DNA of 64,000 nt from Bryum argenteum. Taxonomy: Eukaryota; Streptophyta; Bryopsida; Bryales; Bryaceae. The stretch is from positions 26,192,758-26,256,757 of the forward strand of contig CM073323.1 of assembly GCA_037043015.1 (NCBI GenBank), read 5' to 3'. Made by a program: the position numbers and the translations under genes. The notes under the pieces were generated by a model. That model had not been told where the DNA came from and ran no database searches. It saw nothing but the letters and a program-made list of their open reading frames with translations. Numbering within the stretch: position 1 is the stretch's first letter; every line of letters begins with the position of its first letter. Positions 45,489-56,207 of the stretch are shown piece after piece.

Positions 45489-47090
45489 CTCAGGTCTCTC
45501 CTCTTGCAGGCCATTGTATCAAATCCTTACAGAAGGATATTACTGTATCAATACCAAGTGGTCTTTCTCTCTTTTTCTTTCAACCAATCAATGTATTATC
45601 AATTAATGGTCTCTCTTTTGGTTGTGAGAGAAGTTGGGGCTTACCGAAAGTTGAATTGTGGATCTGACAGAAACTGGACAAAAAAAAAGGTTTTGTTTCG
45701 AGCCACAAGCTGGGGAACAACACGTGGCTGCTTTATCCACTCGGGGATAGGGGCTTTCTCTCAGCCAAGTGTCAACCCACGTGGCGGTTTTTACCGCCAC
45801 CTCAGCTGTGACTTGGCACTATCCAGAAGGGGCAGACCCCTCCTCCAGGTGGACCACAAGCGCCACCTCGGCAGGTGTGCTGGAACGTCGGCCACCAGGG
45901 TTGGTCGAGCAATGGCAGCCACAAACTTTTGTTTCCCCCACTCTATTTGAAAGTGCTTTTTGAATAACGGACTCATAAAGGCCTCTTATTGGTGGTTTGG
46001 ATTGGATGACTTTGTGGTTGTTCTTCATTCGATTTGGTATTTGTGGCTTTCATGCTCGTTCAGTGTTGCCTTATGTGGAAAGCAGGAGCATTGATGTCGT
46101 TAAAGTTCATGAGAAGGATCCTTGATCATACTTGCATTGCCATTTTTAAATGATGGAGGAATCCTATACAAAGGGGTTGTGTTTGAAATAACTAGGCCTT
46201 CTTGGGTCTTTATTACTTGTTTCAAGTGCATGAAATATAGTCAGGAACTTTTGATCAAGGATCTTGGGATTGAATGGATGTTATCATAAGTTATTTCAAC
46301 AAGCAATTATAGGTTTTACTCCTTGCTCAAATTTTCACAACATTATGGAATATATATAAATCTTCAACACTCACACGTATTGATTCAATAAGAATAAAGA
46401 TTGAATTCACTCAAACATTTGACATTTACAAATTAATCTACAATAAAAAAATATTTTCCAATTAAAACTAATACAAGGATAAAAACATGACCATAACAAG
46501 TTAACAAAGCACAAACTAGAGAAGTTGCATACGAGAGAACAAGTAATATCCACACAAAATTTTAAGTTATCCTTACACTCCTAAAAAAAACCCAATGAAC
46601 ATGATTTTCAATTCAATTCAACAACCTCGAGTTGATCCACAAGAGCTCTTTTCCCAAAAGGTAAAAGATGGTGCAAAACTTTGGAATGTGTGCCACCTGT
46701 CAGGAGTGGTTCCAATACTGTGGCAACGTCCAAGCCAGATCCCTATCACATAGGATTCCACCACTCACGATACTCATCCAAGACCCGACGAGAAACAGAC
46801 AGATTCACGAATGAAAATCATCCGATCCCCTCAAAAACATCGCATGCCATGGGCTTTTGGCAGGGGGGGGGGGTGTCGTTCTGTTCTGTTGTCGCAAGCT
46901 TTGCTTTCTACGAGCTTGCGAGCTCTTCCTTCCATCCCCTCGGGGGGGCAGGGCAAGGCAAGGCATCTCTCGGCCACATTGCATTTGCATTCCAGCAACA
47001 TTGTCCTCATTCATTGACCGCATTATTCGCGGAGCCGTGAATCTTCTTTCCGACCTCCTGCGCATTTTCATCTCCTCCTCTAGATTCCGC
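45489..47090. other. intergenic, no gene seen
   Basis: Exonuclease 3-prime UTR, then unique-looking DNA. 45738-45822 forms a nested hairpin (AGCCAAGTG..., with GTGGCGGTTTTTACCGCCAC at its tip). A G10 run lies near 46863. No coding signal. Confidence 0.5.
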
Positions 47091-47093
47091 TCC

Positions 47094-47102
47094 ATATAAA
47101 AC
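47094..47102 (+). promoter_or_regulatory. TATA box candidate of ESV1
   Basis: ATATAAAAC at 47094-47102 is followed 25-60 bp later by a CT-rich tract (CCCTTCTCCACTCTCACTCC), the usual layout of a plant TATA promoter and start region. It lies 226 bp upstream of the ESV1 start codon. Confidence 0.55.
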
Positions 47103-47236
47103 AAGGCCACCCGTCCCACTCATTTCCCTTCTCCACTCTCACTCCCCACTTGATTGCCCCTGTACCCGCAATTCTCCCATGTGTCGGTGGAAACTCGGAT
47201 TGCACCGCCTTTTTGAGCTTCACTTGAACCCTTGTC

Positions 47237-47314
47237 ATGGTTAGAATTGTAATGCAGTAGCTAGATCTGGTGGTAATGGAGAGGAAGAGACGATGCCGTG
47301 AGATAGGGTTGTGA
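47237..47314 (+). promoter_or_regulatory. upstream ORFs in ESV1 leader
   Basis: The leader contains short ATG frames before the main start: 47237-47260 (seven codons plus stop), 47276-47314 (twelve codons plus stop) and a minimal ATG-CCG-TGA at 47293-47301. If the leader begins near the CT-rich tract at about 47130, all are in the mRNA and would lower translation of ESV1. Confidence 0.45.
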
Positions 47315-47327
47315 ACAGCGGGATTGG

Positions 47328-50300
47328 ATGGCTGTGAAGCTGTTTGGGAGTGTCACCGCTCTCTTTCGGAAGAATCAGGAGAAGGAGAAGGAGAAGGCAG
47401 GGTGGACTCGGCTGAAGTTTTGTAAGGCAGTGAGCTTAGGCAGTAGTGACCGGCAGTGTTTCTTTGGTAGGATCGCCGGAATAGCAGTTAAGAGCAGCCG
47501 CAAGTGCCAAGTTGTCTACTGCGCATTGTCTTCATTCGAGGTTTGTTTGTTCATTCATCTCAATTTGATTGATTTTTGTGATTTTGGAAGGAATTTTTGA
47601 ATGCAGCCATTTGTTGACAATATTCTGGTTGTTTTCTGTCCATGCATATATAAACTGTGTGCAGCTTGATGATGTGGATTTACGGCGGGAGACAGGTGAT
47701 GGATGGAGTAGTACCAGCACTAGTAAGCAAGTACCTAAGTCGGTACAGCATAGAACTACTTGCAACTTCCAGAAATCCAATGGAACTTCCTTGAGGTTGC
47801 CTACCCCTACGCAGACTTTTGCCTCCGCCAGGTATCACAGTGGCCTTGATCCAGAAGCTTACTCTAAAATATCAGCTGATTCGTATCAACTCAATGCTGA
47901 TTAATTCCACAGGGATAACTAATTTCTCGATAGTAAGTTAGGACATGATACTACTACTGTTTTGAGGGAACTCTGGTTCATCTCGAAGATCATATGGGAT
48001 ATCGTACTTACTAAAACAGGAATTTTGATTTTGGAGCGTGATCTCTTTGAGCGCTTAGTTTGAAGGTGCTGTCTTTGAAAAGACTTGGATTGCTGGATTG
48101 TAGGCCAAGGAAACCAGGAGAGCAAGATGAGTCGATAACACGGCAAACGCAGGCTCGGTGTATGTCACAACCCCGTGATACTCCTCCAAAAAGAGGTACG
48201 TTACTAAACTGTAATCTTGTATGCAAGTAATGAACCTTATAGGTTAATGTCATTTTTTGAATGACTCGCAGATACAGGGATTGCAAGTGAAAAGGATTGG
48301 GGGATCAACTTGAACAAAGAGATTAAGAGCGAGTCGGGAGTTAATGAGGATGGAAGTAGCTGGTACAGGGACAACGGCGAGGATTTGGGTGAAAATGGCT
48401 ACAGGTGTCGGTGGACTGTCATGGGCGGCCGCAGTGCAGATGGTTCCTCCGAGTGGAAAGAAGCTGTATGTCTTTTCATAAGTTACCTTGTTTCTTTTTC
48501 TACGTCCCTGTCCGAAGTCTTTAGCATTTTAGGGGCCGAGGTTATCTTTTTCTCGTCTTTTGCTGAATGTGTTAGCTTGGAAGAGTGTACTGAATTTTGG
48601 CTTGATTTTCCTTTTTTGCAGTGGTGGGAGAAGAGCGACTGGACAGGTTACAAAGAACTCGGTAATCATGCCGTAGTTTTTAATGTTCTGCAGCGTGGAA
48701 GTGTGGTCCTCCCCGTTTCAAAGTTGTTGTTGTCCATTTTTGATTTTAAGCCTAAACGCTCCATTTGTGTTCATGTGGGAGAGGAGTGCGAGATTAGACA
48801 CCGTAGTTTGAACCCTGGGTAGTGTAGTGTCAGGATCTTTGTGTTTGGAGCATGTGCGTATAGAGACTGAGGAACAAAAGTGGGGGACTTCTGACGACAG
48901 GTGCCGAAAAGTCAGGTAAGAACGCACAAGGAGATACCTGGTGGGAGACATGGCAAGAGGTTTTAAAGGTTGATGAATTGAGGTAATTCACCACATTTCA
49001 AGTAACATACCATCTTAGAAACTGCCTTCACATATCTCACCCGATGATAGTAAAGTGAAGCATCTTCTCAGTCGTTTGCTCGTTTTGCGTCTTGCAGCAA
49101 CCTGGCCAGGATTGAGAGAAGCGCCCAGAAGCAAGCTAAGTCTGGAACTGGGTCGGCTGGCTGGTTCGAGAAGTGGTAACATACCTTCGCTGTTAAACTT
49201 AAGCTCTCTATTACGGGCGTTTTTAACATCTACCCTTTCACATCTGTGACGTCTTTTTCTTCGTTTAGGTGGGAGAAGTACAACGCCAAGGGTTGGACAG
49301 AGAAAGGAGCCCACAAGTATGGGCGGTTGAATGATCAAGGCTGGTGGGAGAAATGGGAGGAGCAGTATGATGGTAGAGGCGCTGTTCTGAAATGGTATGT
49401 TAAACTACTACTACTACTCAAGACGCATCCTTTTCGGGTTGCTTGTAATACTGAGAAGCGCAGATGGAGTCTTTCGCAAAGTGAGCGTATTAAATCAACA
49501 TAGACTCATTTTGCATTTGAATGCAGGACGGATAAGTGGGCAGAGAGTGACACGGGTACAAAATGGGGTGATAAATGGGAGGAGAAGTTCGACCACGGTG
49601 TGGGTACACGTCAAGGCGAGACCTGGCACAACGACGACAAAGGTACCGGTATAGTATCAGTTATTGAAGCTTATGATATCTCGTTCTAATCAAAGCCTTG
49701 AGAGATCATATGAACGTTCTTTCACTATTGGTGTTTGTGAATTTCAGGCTGGTCGAGAACATGGGGAGAAGAGCATTTCGGAAATGGGTAACTTCTGGCC
49801 CCATGAACATTACTTTCAGTATCCAGTATAAATCGTTGGTCCATTTCTAGAAAGAATCACCATCGATGCAGACTTGCAGCATTGAAATCGAACTACACAA
49901 TTTCATTAATTACTTTGTTACAGCTCGAGCAGCTGCCAAAAGACTTGAAGGAAATGAATCACTTTTGTCATGAAGATTGAAAACTTTCACTGAGCTGAAT
50001 GCCTGTATTTATGATCCAACATATGTGTTGCTAGTCTCTGCTAATAGTGCTGTGACAATATCAGGAAAGTGCACAAATACGGAAGAAGTACAAGCGGCGA
50101 GAATTGGGATAGCGTTGTTGAAGAGGGCACATACTATCAGTAAGTCTAACCAGCGAATCACTCGTTTAATTGAAATTATTGCAAATCTCATTTTAGTGTG
50201 GAGTTGCTGCAAGCTCGAAAGGAGTGGAGAAGTCTGGTACTCACCACAACAACAAAGCGTTATGTGCACAAAGTAGCTGATTTAACGAATATGGCCTTGT

Positions 50301-50571
50301 TGCTTTGTATAATGCTTTTTGAGGGGTGGTAGCTTGATGTATTGATTTGCTGTTTATCAGGGCCGAGCCTCATTACGGATGGGCCGATGCAATAGGCAAC
50401 TCAGTGCAGCTGCTGAGCATAGAACCTTTAGAACGACCTCCCGGCACCTTCCCGAGTGTAGAACCCACTCCGAGAGACCAGCAACAGATGCAGCAGAAGA
50501 AAGCAGAAGAAGAAGAGGCTCCACAAGAACCACCAGGGCTCGACGAGGATCAACAGCCCAGACAGGATTGA
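47328..50571 (+). CDS. ESV1: EARLY STARVATION 1 (starch-binding Trp-rich protein)
   Basis: Twelve exons, 47328-47540, 47665-47831, 48104-48195, 48272-48465, 48622-48661, 48901-48982, 49098-49175, 49269-49394, 49527-49642, 49748-49787, 50065-50139 and 50361-50571, all in phase, give 477 aa. ESV1 binds starch in the chloroplast stroma and protects glucan order against premature breakdown at night. After a basic, Ser-rich transit-peptide-like start and a variable linker comes the long tryptophan-rich domain with family signatures: WWEKSDWTGYKELG, GDTWWETWQEVL, NLARIERSAQKQAKSG, WTEKGAHKYGRL, WWEKWEEQYDGRG, WGDKWEEKF, RTWGEEHFGNG and AEPHYGWAD. The end is Pro/Gln/Glu-rich. These match ESV1 rather than its paralogue LESV. 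Exon 3 is the least constrained, as it encodes linker. Confidence 0.93.
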
Positions 50572-50872
50572 CCATGCTTTTGTATTGAGGTAGTAGTAAG
50601 ATTGGATTAGGCCATTCGATTCTTCACATCATCTTGGTTGAAGAGATGTGTATTTATGAAAAGCGGACCATCGTGTTTGTTGAAGCTCGCCACAATTTCT
50701 CTTGTGATTGATGGAAAGTGGCATAGCCTGCAAGAGGATTGAGTTGTTGAACACCGAAAATTTATCTAACATTGTTCTGGAACTGATTTGCTTCTCATCT
50801 TTTATCTGTTGGTGCATGGAAGATGACTTAAATTTGTTGCTCGGCTTGTAGATATCGGAGCAATATTGTAGA

Positions 50873-51250
50873 AACATTATTGCAAATCCATTAGGAAAAG
50901 TATTTTGTTCAAAAACCTACCAACTAGAAATTTGTTAATGATCACCTTAAAATCATGATAATGAAAAAAAGAAGCATGGAAAATTATTTTTGATATCACA
51001 AAATTGGCTTACAATGGTAAAGCATGCCCCATTCTTGGAAACCCAAAAACAAGAGTTGTTTTCACTAAAATGCACACTATTAATTCAAACTTCATTGTGT
51101 GGGATTGCAATTTTTTATCACACAAACTAGACTTGGTTTGGGACCTAATCCAAGTGCTTCCATCCAGAACAAAACTAAGAAGTTATGGCTCTTCAAAGTT
51201 GCAGCCTTCCATCTAAAATGTAGTTTTTCTACATTCAGCGCGTTTAGGGG
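50873..51250 (+). mobile_element. family A element fragment, copy 7
   Basis: The right 380 bp of a family A element, ending GCGCGTTTAGGGG next to TCAA (51251-51254). The left part is absent. It lies about 300 bp downstream of the ESV1 stop. Confidence 0.72.
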
Positions 51251-51254
51251 TCAA

Positions 51255-52815
51255 ATATTTTGGAACGGTGTGAGAAAATTCTATCACTTGAAGATCGCGT
51301 TTAGCCAATGAGGATTTAACACAAACATGCAATTGTATGTGATTATTTTCAGTCCAACAATGTTCGGGCCTATCAATTGTTGACATCTGGCATGAAGTGC
51401 TGCAAAGGAAAGAATGCAATGAGGATTTCTAGTCCGAGAATGTCTCAATTTGTACATTCTTATTTTGCAGAATTTACACAGTTTATAGAAAATTGGTAGA
51501 ATTTTGCAAGACAAATAACCATAATCATTTGGGCAATTTTTGAAACAAATGAATCATAGGATGGATACATTGTTTTACTTCAAGTCTAACAACAAGTTCA
51601 TTGAAAAAGCACCCGTAGGAGAATAGAAGGAAATGTGGAGGAAGGCGCTTTGAGGGTGATTGAATAGGGTGGATGAGGTTGAGATAGAAACTCCTTTTGG
51701 ACTTCGAGTCAATCATATAATGGGAATTGACTAAGAGAATATTCCATCTATCCTATAATGTCAGATCAATACGTTCTCTCAAATCTCCTTGATGGTAGAT
51801 TTGAGAGAACCTATCGATCTGACATTATGGGACAAAGCGAGTAATAAGTATCTCCCACACCCTCTTTGCTCTTCTCCAAATATTTTTGAAGTTGGGCATT
51901 TCAACAAGTTGCCCACCTCATGCCAATGTTGCAATCTCATTGGTTCTCACCTGGCCTCCAAATTTTCCATAGAGAAATAATTGCCTTGTTTCTATTTTAA
52001 GGCTTAAGGGCGCATTACACTCAAGACCATGAAGATTGACCACATTCTTCCAAGATCTACCATTGGCCAAGAAAAAACTTTTGGTCCAATTTCGCATTAC
52101 ACTACCTTGAAAGAAGGGGATTGACTAATAAGTTCGAGGTCCCGAAAGTAAGCTAAATTATTTAAAATGCATAATGTTTCATGGTCTTTTGAATTATTAT
52201 TTAAGCTTCGACAAATGCTTTGCCTCAATTATAATCTAAGAGACTAGAGGGGTCAACAATCATTAATTGGCTATTGTTTAATGACTTTAAGATGTAGGTA
52301 TTCTTTTACCCCTTACCTGTAAATCCACCTTCGCAGATTCGTAACTTGTCGGAGAGTTCAAAAATGATGAATCCACTTGGATTGTCTTTCCACTTACTTT
52401 CCCGTACACAAAAATTTCTTACACTTTTAACTTCACTACAGATTTTCCCATGATGAAATTTTTGAGCCATTATTGAGCACTCTCCCTTACGTTCATGGCG
52501 ACTTGCAGATTCTCAAAAAAAGGCTTGAAACGGGGTTGCATAACATGGCCATGACATGTTCAAAATTTTAGGCGGCAGCAGTTCCCTGGCGATGGCGACA
52601 GCTCTCACTCTCCCGCCTCCAGTAGTTCGACACCTAACTTCTGCTCAACGGTTGCTTTAACCTCCCATTTAGCATCACCAGGATTCTATCACACTCATTG
52701 TAGCTTTCAATTCGACCACAGAAGTATACTGTCCGATCGATCCGCGCATCTTTAAGCAATTTTTACGATCGATCCTCGCATCTCTGAGCAGTTTTTGAGC
52801 GTCGTGAAATCTGCT
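51255..52815. other. intergenic
   Basis: Holds one Stowaway-like MITE (51742-51841) and otherwise AT-rich DNA without coding signal. The last 250 bp should contain the promoter of the following gene; CGATCGATCC(T/G)CG occurs twice near 52733-52775. Confidence 0.5.
51742..51841. mobile_element. Stowaway-like MITE, second copy
   Basis: 100 bp between TA dinucleotides (51740-51741 and 51842-51843). The left end TTCCATCTATCCTATAATG and the right end CATTATGGGACAAAGCGAG are imperfect inverted repeats. The inner arms pair strongly (GTTCTCTCAAATCT with AGATTTGAGAGAAC). Related to 1004-1105. Confidence 0.82.
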
Positions 52816-53406
52816 ATGAGCTTGCCGATGAATTCATCTGTGCCTGTACACATGCACACGAGTGGAACTACTGCTCCATCTGCTCGCCATGTACCGCTCA
52901 CTGCCGATGCCAGGGCCACATGGGAAGCCTGCGTCCAGGCTCTATATAGGCAAGATGCTGTCGATGAGTGCTTCGGGCACCATGATAATTTGTGCAAGCA
53001 ATTCTTCTGTGTGACTTGCAAGGAAGGCGGCGTCTGCAAGGCCTTCAATCGTAAGGTTGTCAACGCTCTCGACTCGAACAATCAGGTTGTCAAATCCTAC
53101 AGCCAGTTCGACGTCCCACATGACTTTCTGCGTGTCCATGGTATCCATGGAAGAGACGCAGTGGCGCTTAAGGGTTTAAAAAGAATGCCCGGTGACACGA
53201 AGGAAGTAATGTTGTACAAAGACTGTAACGTCGGCGATGTGCACTACCTGCGTAAGAGTGATAAAGCACCAAGAGCCCCTCGGCTGTGGTGTCATGGCTG
53301 TCAGAAAGATGTATCGACTCAACGCGCTGTGGAGGAGTGGAATGCAAACCACGCAAAAGTGTGTTCTATCGAGTGTTTCCTGGTGTACGATCTAGCTCGC
53401 GTGTAG
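52816..53406 (+). CDS. PLATZ-like zinc-binding protein
   Basis: A single exon, 196 aa. After a Ser/Thr-rich start the protein shows His/Cys clusters in the order expected of PLATZ proteins: CFGHHDN, FFCVTCKEGGVC, a central VVKSYSQFDVPHDFLRVHGI stretch, RLWCHGCQKDV, and CSIECFLVYD at the end. PLATZ factors are plant-specific AT-rich DNA-binding repressors of RNA polymerase II and III genes. The match is to spacing and character rather than strong identity, so a divergent or lineage-specific zinc protein remains possible. The start is the first ATG; an earlier in-frame start would need a non-ATG codon. The stop lies 7 bp from a 14-bp tandem array. Confidence 0.6.
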   Translation: MSLPMNSSVPVHMHTSGTTAPSARHVPLTADARATWEACVQALYRQDAVDECFGHHDNLCKQFFCVTCKEGGVCKAFNRKVVNALDSNNQVVKSYSQFDVPHDFLRVHGIHGRDAVALKGLKRMPGDTKEVMLYKDCNVGDVHYLRKSDKAPRAPRLWCHGCQKDVSTQRAVEEWNANHAKVCSIECFLVYDLARV

Positions 53407-53412
53407 GACTCC

Positions 53413-53552
53413 TACGGCGTAGGCGATACGGCGTAGGCGATACGGCGTAGGCGATACGGCGTAGGCGATACGGCGTAGGCGATACGGCGTAGGCGATACG
53501 GCGTAGGCGATACGGCGTAGGCGATACGGCGTAGGCGATACGGCGTAGGCGA
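53413..53552. repeat. 14-bp tandem repeat, ten perfect units
   Basis: TACGGCGTAGGCGA repeated ten times without a mismatch, ending in a partial TAC. It begins 7 bp after the PLATZ-like stop codon, so it should be transcribed in the 3-prime UTR. GC-rich against AT-rich surroundings. Confidence 0.97.
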
Positions 53553-55640
53553 TACTAGCTTGTAGTGCTAGTGAGTAATTACTGTGAGCAGTTGTATTCT
53601 TCCCCTCACCTTCATGTTTTGATTTCATCAAGTCTATTTCACTCTTTGAAGACCTTTGCTAAGCTCTTCAGTTGCGTCCAACACAGGCCTTACAAACCTG
53701 CCGGTACTGGGAGATGTCCACTTGATCGTACAATCCAGACTGCTCAGTATATTTCTTGAAATTGCTAGCTTCGTACACAGAAGTCAGGGCGAGTTACGCA
53801 ACTACAAGAACTTCTGAAAGAACTTAGGCTGGTTAAGCTGTACATACAGATTGATTGGACTGTATAAAATGACCAGGTTGATGTTCATACTCTCTGCCAG
53901 GTCCGTTTGTATCTGGAGCTAGCTTGTATCTCTAGAATTGTTATTGTGTTCGTTTGTGTTAAATTGGATATGTGTGACCACGAATATTCAATTACGATGC
54001 CGAAACTAACTCATTGTAGGATTACGTATCTGGGAAAGCAACCACATATGCAACAGTCAGCAACACAGCGGCCTCCTCTACAACCACGAATGAGCCAGCT
54101 TAGCAGGTTCAGTTATTGTGGTTACCTTTACACGATTAAGTTACTCTATTGATTCTTTCACAAAACTGGGAGGTGAATGATTCATATTAAAGTGGTGAGA
54201 TTTAATGGTTAGCAATTTCACATGGCGAATAGCTGCTTGAAGGTGTTTTGCAAGTTGTTCATAAATCCAGGCGGCGGTATTACTCTGCTCCGGGGAGACA
54301 AGTTGCCGAACTAAAAAGTGCATTCCCCATAGCACTCCATCATTTGTTCCCAGTTTCCATCAATCATTCCTTGTTCCTACCATTTTTTCACTTCATCATC
54401 CGTTCCTGGTTGTTGGTTCCTAGTTCCTCTCCCATGTTCCCTTGATCTCTTGTTCACTCCTTCTTTGCTCCTAGAATATGCCTCTAAAATGACACTATTT
54501 AGAACACGGACCAGAGTGGCACATGTTTTGCCAAAATCGCACATGTGCTAACACCACTGGTGTAACAAAATTGGGGTTCCTTGTGAAATACATGAGATTA
54601 GAAATCGGAATACCTCGCACTTGAATTAACAGTTTACATGAACACATTATTCATAGATTACTATATATTGCAAGTGTATGAAGTTGAAGTGCTCTACTTA
54701 GGAATTACGACTCTTGTACATGATTATTGCAATACTTACACTTGTAGAAAATGGCACTGAAAGTGATTGCCGTAGTGACACAAAGTACCTTTTTTAGTTG
54801 TGCTTTTAATAACATCAAAATATAATATTATACTTGTCACTTCCCCTTGAACTTTGTTGCGTTGTAATAAGCATACTTCAACCTACTAAAGTAAATAAAC
54901 CCTTGTGAACTCCTTGCACATCATGAAACGGACTACTGAACCCAGCACCAACACCAAGGTAACACCAAATCACTGGAAGAAGCAAAGAACCACCTTGCTG
55001 ATGAATCAATAGGACAAGTATATTCGAACCCGCAGGGTTACCGATATCGCATCGGTAGTGATAAGTGGAACATCGTTCGAATTTAGCCAGGATTACGCAC
55101 GTGAAGACTTGCAAAATTCGAAAGCGCATGATGACATCCGCGAAAGATGCAGTGTGCATACAAGAATCAGCCGCCAAGCAACTTCTCCAACCCAGCACAC
55201 ATCATGAACGTAACCACTGACTGACGCGAACATGATGCTCCAAATCTGCAACGAGAGTACCAAATTGATCGCACCAGAGAGCAAATATCCTCGGCCATGA
55301 CGCCGCAACCCCGCTCGCCGATGCCGCTACGGTATACACAAAGTTATTAACTAAATCGATAACACAAGTACACATCCTAAAGAGTAAAGAGCGAAACAAG
55401 CAACATCGGAAACTGTCATCCCTGCACACGAAACTATTTTATGTTCACGAGGCATGCCCTCACTGGAGTTAGAATGCGGATGAGCTCCAGGTACGTGGGC
55501 CGCACGATCAGGCGGGGGCCTCTACGCCGTTCGATCATCAATGGACTACGAAGTTTCGACGAATCGATAGAGATGGGTCATCCAAATCGTAATTATTCAT
55601 CCATGTTATTCATCCAAAATGATTACATTCATCTGTGGGT
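53553..55640. other. intergenic, no gene seen
   Basis: Only short frames without domains. 54470-54860 shares phrases with 27120-28210. Around 55010-55060 the minus strand has GGGTTCGAATATAC preceded by CCGATGCGATATCGG, weakly tRNA-like. No firm feature. Confidence 0.45.
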
Positions 55641-56173
55641 CTCCTTTCAGAGTGCGGCTTCTTTCCCCAAAGCCCTAGAAACGTCAAAAACCTTCAGAGC
55701 TTCTTCTCCGCAGAGCTTCACCACCCCGATCGGCGTTTGCACAATCGCTCGCACGCCATTTCAAATCGGTCTTCTTCAGATAAAGGACTTGAATATTGTA
55801 CTGGTAAGTTTGGATTTTCATTGCCGTGGATTTTTCCTGCTCTGAAAATGCTTTACATCCGAGTAACGGGCGTTGATCGCACTTCTTTCAGCACTTCAAT
55901 CGCAATGCCATTGGTGTTTTCTTAGCTGGAAAAATCTTCGTCTCGAGTCCTTCCCGTGGTTTAGATGCTTGATCGGTCTCTCCATTTTACTGTTTGCTCA
56001 GTTCTTGGCGAAGTTGTGGAGGTCTGCGTAGGGTTCAGCAAGGTTGCAGTTGTTTGAGTTTTCGAGGTCTGTGCCGAAGTTAGGGTTTTTGTTTGTTTTG
56101 TTATTGAACAGTTAGGTTGTAACGGTTAGGGTTCTTCATTGTTTTGATCGTTGCGCGGTTTTGGCAATGTAGG
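55640..56173 (+). promoter_or_regulatory. CCT6 leader exon and leader intron
   Basis: A leader exon likely ends at 55803 (TTGTACTG/GTAAGT, a strong donor), and a 370-bp intron ends at 56173 (TTTTGGCAATGTAG/GAGACAACG). This leaves a short leader before the ATG at 56208. Leader introns are common in highly expressed plant genes. Confidence 0.5.
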
Positions 56174-56207
56174 AGACAACGACCTTGCTTTGTAGAATAA
56201 ACCAAGA

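Noticed and set aside
45738-45822. Nested hairpin as a transcription terminator of the exonuclease gene
   Set aside because: Intrinsic hairpin terminators are not used by plant RNA polymerase II; more likely a MITE remnant or chance palindrome.
53392-53631. Frame with repeated YAVSPTPYRLRR-type residues
   Set aside because: Minus-strand reading of the 14-bp tandem array next to the PLATZ-like gene.
55010-55060. tRNA gene on the minus strand near GGGTTCGAATATAC
   Set aside because: T-loop-like sequence only; no acceptor stem, D-arm or anticodon arm can be formed.
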